From: an uncultured Methanomassiliicoccus sp.
Lineage (GTDB): Archaea; Thermoplasmatota; Thermoplasmata; Methanomassiliicoccales; Methanomassiliicoccaceae
DNA length: 64,000 nt
Direction of reading: 5' to 3'
Assembly: GCA_905203995.1 (NCBI GenBank)
Contig: CAJKXZ010000005.1
Span: forward strand, 49,889 to 113,888
In this document: one piece after another, positions 58,555-64,000 of the stretch
Numbering within the stretch: position 1 is the first letter of the stretch
Layout: every line of letters begins with the position of its first letter
Made by a program: the position numbers and the translations under genes
Notes under the pieces: model-generated
What the model saw: the letters and a program-made list of their open reading frames with translations, nothing else
What the model was told of the DNA's origin: nothing
The model's database searches: none

Positions 58555-58947
58555 ATGTGGAAAGTCTTGGGGGTCGAAACCGCCATCATTGCTGCCGGAG
58601 ATATCTGGAAGAGTAGAATGTTCGAACTGTCTTCCCGGAAAAAAGATGCTCCTAAATTCCGAGAGTTACTTTCTCAAGCGAATATCCGCTATTACTTTGA
58701 TACGATCCGTGAAGTTCACGTCTTTTATGTCCGTTTCCCCAGCAATGTGGACTTACCGGAATTAGAATTCTTCCGTGATTTCATCATTAAGTTGGAAAAA
58801 AGTGCTAAAGTGCCAGTCATTGAATTTGAAAATGAAGCACAGACCCACACCACGATCATTTCGTCTGATGAAGAAGTCGACGACCACGTCGGACGAAATA
58901 ACTGGTGGGAACTGGGTGAAGATGAAGTGCGCAAGTATGCCTTTTGA
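58555..58947 (+). CDS. Unknown protein behind the FAD oxidoreductase
   Basis: About 130 residues, soluble and charged. I do not recognise it. It starts MWKVLGVETAIIAAGDIWK, has a central YYFDTIREVHVFYVRFPSNVDLPELEFFRDFIIKL, and an acidic tail IISSDEEVDDHVGRNNWWELGEDEV. The ATG at 58555 is used; a GTG nine bases upstream is possible. It lies 39 bases after the oxidoreductase stop on the same strand and may belong to the same operon. Convergent with the TrpD-like gene. Confidence 0.55.
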   Translation: MWKVLGVETAIIAAGDIWKSRMFELSSRKKDAPKFRELLSQANIRYYFDTIREVHVFYVRFPSNVDLPELEFFRDFIIKLEKSAKVPVIEFENEAQTHTTIISSDEEVDDHVGRNNWWELGEDEVRKYAF

Positions 58948-58963
58948 TACTTGCGGCTTTACT

Positions 58964-60067
58964 TCAGCAAAAACACATTAAGGCATCAAATTTCGCCAGG
59001 CCGAGCGGGGGTTCAGAGTTTTGAACGGTAACCCATTCCTTGAGCTTGGCGAGGCTTTTACCCGAAGCTACCAGTGATCTCGCTTTTTCCAAACCTTCCT
59101 GCAGATCAGCGGCATGATCGCTGATGTATAACACGGCTGCCGCATTGAGGCAGGCAATATTTTCACGGTCTGCACTTTCTTCTCCTTCCAGCAAACGGAG
59201 GAATCTTATTGATTCGTTAGCAATGTTGGTCGCCTGCAGATCTTTTTCATCCTTGCAGCTAATACCCAGCTCACGGGGATCGATAGTATACTCGTGGATG
59301 GAACCATCTGTTTTCAGTTCTGCAACCAAGGTTTTTCCGGAAATTGAAATCTCATCCATGCCGATGCCGTCTTTACTGCTTTTACCATGGAAGACCAATG
59401 CTTTTTTGAAGCCGATTTCTTGCATGGTTTCTAACGTCGGCAGGATCATTTTTTCATCATAAACACCGCGGACGCCGATAGTCGGCGAAGCCGGATTGGC
59501 TAAGGAAGCTGCAATATTAAGAATCGTTCCGAAACGAATCTGGCTGAGAATTCTGCCCAGTGCGCAAGGATGTATCTTAGAAGACATGCCGTTAAAGATA
59601 CCGATATTGGCGGTTTCAATTGATTTCTTGACAATGTTGGCTTCACAGTCAACATCAATGCCGACAGATTCTAACAGATCAATTGTTCCACATTTGGAAG
59701 TAATGGCCCGGGCGCCGTGACGAGCCATCGGTACGCCGTCGGCAGCGGCAATAATGGATGCGGCAGTGGAAATATTGAACGTTTTAAAGGCATCCATGCC
59801 GGTGCCACAATTCTCCACAATGGGGACGTTTAAGCGTGGTGATATTTTTACAGTATCTAAATCAAAAATAGTTTCCCAGCCGCCTGCAATTTCCTGGGGG
59901 GTAGCACCTTTAGCGGTAATCGCTGCTAAAAATGCACCTTGTTGGAGATCTGGCTGTTCATTCATCAAGATCTGACGAAACATTTCTCGGGCATCGGCTC
60001 TGCTTAAGTTGTTTCCTTTAATCAACGAATCGATATTTTTACCAAAAAATCTTAATTTATCTTCCAT
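58964..60067 (-). CDS. TrpD-like phosphoribosyltransferase family protein
   Basis: Anthranilate phosphoribosyltransferase family (nucleoside phosphorylase class III fold), about 367 residues. The PRPP motif reads CGTGMDAFKTFNISTAASIIAAADGVPMARHGARA, where TrpD normally has GTGGD and KHGNRA. The magnesium motif DGIGMDEISISGKT and the active-site stretch CGTIDLLESVG are kept. No trp gene is nearby, so it may act on a different substrate. The ATG at 60067 is preferred: GGGGG lies about ten bases upstream. It ends in Cys-Phe-Cys. Confidence 0.8.
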   Translation of the reverse strand: MEDKLRFFGKNIDSLIKGNNLSRADAREMFRQILMNEQPDLQQGAFLAAITAKGATPQEIAGGWETIFDLDTVKISPRLNVPIVENCGTGMDAFKTFNISTAASIIAAADGVPMARHGARAITSKCGTIDLLESVGIDVDCEANIVKKSIETANIGIFNGMSSKIHPCALGRILSQIRFGTILNIAASLANPASPTIGVRGVYDEKMILPTLETMQEIGFKKALVFHGKSSKDGIGMDEISISGKTLVAELKTDGSIHEYTIDPRELGISCKDEKDLQATNIANESIRFLRLLEGEESADRENIACLNAAAVLYISDHAADLQEGLEKARSLVASGKSLAKLKEWVTVQNSEPPLGLAKFDALMCFC

Positions 60068-60078
60068 GCCCAAGCCCC

Positions 60079-61095
60079 CTAAAATTTTGTAACCATACAC
60101 TTCAATACTTCACCGTTTTCAATGGCTTCTAATCCGCTTTGCAACTGCTCTAAACTTACTCTTTTCTGGATAAAACGCCGTACATCAATCAGACCGTCAG
60201 CAATCATTGCCAGAGCATGAGTATTGCTCGAGCTGGTACAACCATAAGCACCGACCAGCGAGAGCTCATGATAATGAATAGTGTTCATATCAATGATTCT
60301 CTCCGGCGATTTTACATTTAATCCTGAAAAAATACAGATTCTCCCGCCCTGCGCCGTCATGTTTAAGAGATTATTATCAATCGCCGCCTGCGGGGTAGTT
60401 AAGAGCACGACATCAGCCCCACGTCCAGCAGTGACTTCCATGACCTTTTCATAAAGATGATGATCGGGACTAAACACGGCAGTGGCAGGCAGATTCTTTC
60501 TTTCAGCAGATGGTTCCACTACAATCGTCTGGCAGCCTTTACCCATCGCCGCAGCGGTAGCCAGTTGGCCCATTGTTCCTGCTCCGAAGATGAGAATAGT
60601 TTCTCCCGCTGTCAAGGCGCATCTTTCGAGGGCGTGAACACAACAGGCTAAAGGTTCTGTTAACGCCGCTTCTTCGAAAGACACATGCTCGGGAATCAGA
60701 TTGACGCCGCTGCGCAGGACGTTGCCGGCGGGAACGGCCATATATTCGGCGAAACCGCCGTCGTAGTTGAAACCGATAATGCCCTGCTCGGCACACATAT
60801 TATCCATACCTTTTGCACAAGCCGCACAGGTACCACAGGCAACTCCCGGCCAGACCTGTACTCGGTCGCCAACTGCATATTTGCCACTGCGGTCTTCTAC
60901 AACAGTGCCGGCTACTTCATGACCAAGAATCCGTGGATAAACTAAGTCACGCTGTCCTCGTCTCCACATCTTGAGATCCGTGGGACAAATTGCGCAGGCT
61001 TCTACTTTGAGTAACAAGCCTCCGTCTGGACATGTTGGTTTAGCAACTTCCGTGATGGTCAGTTCTTGCGGAGAACTCAGTAGCGCAGCTTTCAC
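60079..61095 (-). CDS. Zinc-dependent alcohol dehydrogenase
   Basis: Medium-chain dehydrogenase, 338 residues. Catalytic zinc ligands are in ACAICPTDLK and LGHEVAG; structural zinc in CGTCAACAKGMDNMC. NAD(P) site: ILIFGAGTMGQLATAAAMG. Resembles sorbitol/threonine dehydrogenases; substrate cannot be told. Stops at TAG, one of three in the window, with a TAA eight codons beyond. Its stop lies 12 bases before the TrpD-like start on the same strand, so they may form an operon. Confidence 0.9.
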   Translation of the reverse strand: MKAALLSSPQELTITEVAKPTCPDGGLLLKVEACAICPTDLKMWRRGQRDLVYPRILGHEVAGTVVEDRSGKYAVGDRVQVWPGVACGTCAACAKGMDNMCAEQGIIGFNYDGGFAEYMAVPAGNVLRSGVNLIPEHVSFEEAALTEPLACCVHALERCALTAGETILIFGAGTMGQLATAAAMGKGCQTIVVEPSAERKNLPATAVFSPDHHLYEKVMEVTAGRGADVVLLTTPQAAIDNNLLNMTAQGGRICIFSGLNVKSPERIIDMNTIHYHELSLVGAYGCTSSSNTHALAMIADGLIDVRRFIQKRVSLEQLQSGLEAIENGEVLKCMVTKF

Positions 61096-61259
61096 AATTT
61101 CACCTATTGGATGGATAATCCGATGAATTACTGCCCGACTTGCTATAAAACCATTTCCGTGATTAATGTCCTATGGATTATACATCCTACTTGTAAGCTG
61201 GATGGAATAAAATCAAACGTTTAATGAATATTTACAGATTATACATTATTCATTGGTAC

Positions 61260-61832
61260 TTACTTCTGCCATTCGGCAACGATCTTGAGGAAATTTTGGA
61301 AGATCTCCGCCCCGTGCTCCGTGTTCTCAACTTCGGGATGAAACTGCACGCCATAAAACGGCTTATCTTTGACTTTAATCGCTTCCACAGCACAATTTTC
61401 GGTATGGGCAATTACCTGAATATTCGCGGGAACATTGGTAACTTCATCATTGTGACTTTCCCAGACTGTAAAGGAGCGGGGCAAACCGGCAAAGAGCTCA
61501 TTGTCTTCATCAATAACCAGCGTAGCCTGTCCGAATTCGGGCATTTGTGCAGCTACTAAATCTGCGCCTAAGTGATTGCACATAAACTGAAAACCGGCAC
61601 AGATGCCTAAGATCGGAACCGGCAAGTGATCGAGGTAATCACCATTCAGGCCCATGCGTCCGCCTTCAAGAGAAACGTGCGGTGATCCGCCTGATAAAAC
61701 CAAAGCGTCTACGTCCAGTTCTTCTAAGGGGGTAGTATTAGCAACAATCTTTGTTTCTACACCCAGGTACTTGAGCACTCGCCATTCACGGTGAGTCCAT
61801 TGACCACCATTGTCCACCACGTAGACACGCAT
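61260..61832 (-). CDS. guaAA: GMP synthase glutamine amidotransferase subunit
   Basis: Class I amidotransferase that supplies ammonia to the separate GMP synthase ATP-pyrophosphatase subunit of archaea. Nucleophile Cys in LGICAGFQFM; His-Glu in GVQFHPEVENTEHG. Length is 190 residues, the size of the archaeal stand-alone subunit A. The partner gene guaAB is not in the window. Upstream (lower-strand side) is AT-rich. Confidence 0.95.
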   Translation of the reverse strand: MRVYVVDNGGQWTHREWRVLKYLGVETKIVANTTPLEELDVDALVLSGGSPHVSLEGGRMGLNGDYLDHLPVPILGICAGFQFMCNHLGADLVAAQMPEFGQATLVIDEDNELFAGLPRSFTVWESHNDEVTNVPANIQVIAHTENCAVEAIKVKDKPFYGVQFHPEVENTEHGAEIFQNFLKIVAEWQK

Positions 61833-62106
61833 AAAAATCCGAACAGTCTTTCGATATTTAACAGTGATTGTGTAAAATCTTTAGACAAATCAACAATATT
61901 TCATAAGATAGGTGATCGAATGGTTTAAAAATGGTAATGGTGCCATATAGATAATTATGAGTTTTGGAAAACATTTTCTTGAATTCCATATTTCTTATTA
62001 AATTTTGATCAGATACTTAATAATATATACACTTTCTATATTTTATTTCATGAGTGATTTACCTTTATCTGAATTCTTGCTGCATATGGTGTATTAATAA
62101 CACGTT

Positions 62107-63546
62107 TCAATTCCTAGTTCCAAGCTCTTTTGAACTAACAAATTCACACATGATTGGTGCACTTTCAAATGCACCACTATATCTGTAGTCGTTAAACGTT
62201 CCCTTTTTAATCAGAGATTCGATCTCAGCATACTTCTTTTTAAACATTTCAACGTCTGTGAATCCAAAAACTTTTACTGTTTTTTGCAAATGTTCTTTTG
62301 ATTTTAACCTGATGGAAAATTGTTGCAACAAACCAATTCCATTTTGACTATATGTATAACTTATTGGAAACCAATACCCATGGTTTTCATAACTCTCAAT
62401 GAAAATTGAAGCATTATAACAAAAGATGTCTGCAAATACAAACTCATTCACACTGCATGTTTCTATATTGATATTATCAATCCAATATTGGGCTGTTCCA
62501 GAATCGTAGTTCTTATTATCTTTTCGAGACATAGCTTTATTGAAAGTACCATTGTACTCATAAAAAACATCAAAACTGTTAGCATCATAGCCACTACGAC
62601 TATTTACAAAATATGTTTTAGTTAATGTATATGCCAATGCATCATAATCTTTATTCCTTAAATATATTGCTATGGTATATATGAATAACTCGTGCAATAA
62701 TGTTTTTTCAATTTTATATTCAACAACAGATCCATCAGTTAATTTTGCACAAGTTTCTTCCATCATAGACGCGATTAATTTGTAGGATTCTGGCACATAC
62801 GATATATATTTTAACAAATGCAAAAATTCATCTCTCAGTATCTTTGTGCCATCATATATAGATACATAGTCTTCTGCAGACATATTATCTTTTAATTCAT
62901 TTTTATCTATATGTAGTATTTTTTCTTCTATGTCCTCCAAAAATTCTTTAAATTTATCTTTTTTTACATTGTCTGATTGTTGTTTTTCTAAGATCTCATA
63001 TTTTGTCCTGGTTTTAGCATCTATGGTTGAATTCTCTTTTACCCATTGTGGCATTTTTCCTAAGTTTGGTTTTTGTATTATTTCTACCCCATACAATCTT
63101 TTTATTAATCTCTGGTATTCATCATTATATCTTTCTTCTTTAGACAAATCAAAATGCAACATACTTCTCAAATATTGTGGCTTAGGCATTTCATCGCCAT
63201 CTCCACGTTCAAAAACTATTGGTAAGTATTTTTCTCGATCCATTTTAGCGTAAATCTCTGGCGATATAATCTGTGTCTCTGTTCCTACACCACCATATCT
63301 ATTGTTGGCTTTCTTTTCATAATTGGGGTCCAGCAATATGAGAACATTAGTTACAGTTGGATCTACAACACTTTGTTCCATAAATGCATAGGTATCATTC
63401 CCTTCTTTCAAGGACCATCGATCAAGAATTACATCTATTCCATCATTCATTAGATCTCTAGCAAAAGACAAAACCTTTGCATTGTAATCTTCTGTTCCCC
63501 ATGCATATGATATAAATACCTTTGGATTTTCTATCTTAGCGTTCAT
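62107..63546 (-). CDS. SEFIR-domain (TIR-like) protein
   Basis: A 479-residue protein that starts with a SEFIR domain (about 8-150), the TIR relative: VFISYAWGTEDYNAKVLSFARDLMNDGIDVILDRWSLKEGND, then FMEQSVVDPTVTNVLILLDPNYEKKANNRYGGVGTETQIISPEI. The remaining 320 residues are of unknown fold, with helices and several aromatic-rich stretches. SEFIR proteins in prokaryotes have been linked to anti-phage defence, and in this role the SEFIR domain may degrade NAD+ after the rest senses infection. Codon use is AT-rich unlike its neighbours, suggesting transfer. Confidence 0.88.
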   Translation of the reverse strand: MNAKIENPKVFISYAWGTEDYNAKVLSFARDLMNDGIDVILDRWSLKEGNDTYAFMEQSVVDPTVTNVLILLDPNYEKKANNRYGGVGTETQIISPEIYAKMDREKYLPIVFERGDGDEMPKPQYLRSMLHFDLSKEERYNDEYQRLIKRLYGVEIIQKPNLGKMPQWVKENSTIDAKTRTKYEILEKQQSDNVKKDKFKEFLEDIEEKILHIDKNELKDNMSAEDYVSIYDGTKILRDEFLHLLKYISYVPESYKLIASMMEETCAKLTDGSVVEYKIEKTLLHELFIYTIAIYLRNKDYDALAYTLTKTYFVNSRSGYDANSFDVFYEYNGTFNKAMSRKDNKNYDSGTAQYWIDNINIETCSVNEFVFADIFCYNASIFIESYENHGYWFPISYTYSQNGIGLLQQFSIRLKSKEHLQKTVKVFGFTDVEMFKKKYAEIESLIKKGTFNDYRYSGAFESAPIMCEFVSSKELGTRN

Positions 63547-64000
63547 GCCACTTCCAGCATTATATTTTGTTTTTCATTATTCTTTGTTTTAATTCATCAA
63601 ACATGATTTTTATTCTTAGTAGTTATTGTACATATTATAACATGTCTGATATTAAACTCTTTTTCAAAAGATCTTCCAATGTCTACATTATTTTAAAACA
63701 GATATTATACATACAATGACTCTGTGTGATTTGCAATAAAACAAATATAGTAAATCTGTGATCAAATTCTGATGTGAACGTAAAAATCGTTTAACTAGAA
63801 TTAATTATATGAAGTGACCATGGATGAAAGAGTACAGTATGTTTACCCTCTCTAATTTTATTCTTAATGTGGTCTTTGACAATCATAACTTAGATTAGGT
63901 TTAGACAGACTTCATTTGACTCTGAACAACTTTCATAATATTAGGTTATACACATCTTCATACGATCTTTGAAGAGTTATGTGTAGTCATGTGAATTGTG
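63547..64000. other. AT-rich stretch without a recognised gene
   Basis: About 450 bases upstream of the SEFIR gene, with many A/T runs, no ORF of note on either strand and no tRNA-like fold. It contains TATA-like segments that may include the SEFIR promoter (AAAATATA on the minus strand at 63561-63568, about 20 bases before the ATG), and a weak imperfect hairpin at 63951-63983. Nothing further is supported. Confidence 0.6.

Noticed and set aside
63951..63983. Imperfect hairpin in the last AT-rich stretch
   Set aside because: Arms CACAT-CTTCA and TGAAG-ATGTG are broken by a bulge and the region is AT-rich; chance is likely.
1..64000. tRNA, rRNA and CRISPR arrays
   Set aside because: I scanned spacers for T-loop-like GTTCAAATC patterns and for spaced identical repeats and saw none; a covariance-model search could still reveal a missed RNA.

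Overview
The window is archaeal and most likely comes from a methanogen of the Methanomassiliicoccales (Thermoplasmata side). Archaeal markers include Csl4, Nob1, a phosphorylating archaeal-type GAPDH, a geranylgeranyl lipid pair, a separate GMP synthase amidotransferase subunit and TATA-box promoters. A methanogenesis-marker-type protein and a complete Fpo operon lacking fpoF and fpoO point to a methanogen. Only 3 of about 71 genes stop at TAG, which fits lineages that decode UAG as pyrrolysine. The order-level placement is inference; no 16S or mcr gene is present. No tRNA, rRNA, IS element or CRISPR array was seen.

Layout. 1-4284 (+): end of pyrE, a family 4 uracil-DNA glycosylase, a methanogenesis marker 11-like protein, a cis-prenyl transferase and a B12-binding radical SAM protein. 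4288-5097 (-): proC. 5312-15498 (+): fpoABCDHIJJKLMN, a proton-pumping membrane complex with an FpoI carrying four 4Fe-4S clusters. 15467-18936: CBS protein, GGPP synthase, geranylgeranyl reductase, Nob1 and a small unknown. 18996-21442 (-): an RNA-metabolism operon (regulator, methyltransferase, Csl4, ThiI-like). 21677-25203 (+): a four-piece archaeal glutamate synthase. 25200-28693 (-): Lrp, a G3E GTPase with a Cys-rich winged-helix regulator, and GAPDH. 28856-31991 (+): ilvBNC behind a candidate 22-residue leader peptide rich in Leu, Ile and Val. 32093-37870: small regulators and enzymes, TerC, HNH protein, Pgk and a flavoprotein. 37923-44599 (-): a seven-gene diaminopimelate-aminotransferase lysine operon headed by an Lrp regulator. 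44722-49053 (-): PanE, an alkyltransferase-endonuclease V fusion, a nitroreductase, AmrS and ThiL. 49269-51616 (+): a LarA-type nickel racemase homologue with an HdrD/GlpC-like Fe-S protein. 51678-61832: FolP, MBL hydrolase, MMPL transporter, a CooF-like ferredoxin with an FAD oxidoreductase, a TrpD-like protein, a zinc alcohol dehydrogenase and GuaAA. 61833-64000 is AT-rich and carries a lone SEFIR-domain protein, probably acquired and possibly defensive.

Function. The window is mainly energy conservation (Fpo), nitrogen assimilation (glutamate synthase) and amino-acid synthesis (proline, branched-chain, lysine), with archaeal lipid, RNA and DNA-repair genes. The observation most worth a second look is the ilv leader: a promoter placed so that the transcript begins at the ATG of a short branched-chain-rich ORF, followed by a stem whose 5' arm overlaps the ORF stop and is also complementary to the ilvB Shine-Dalgarno. 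That looks like ribosome-mediated attenuation in an archaeon, but it is inferred from sequence alone.
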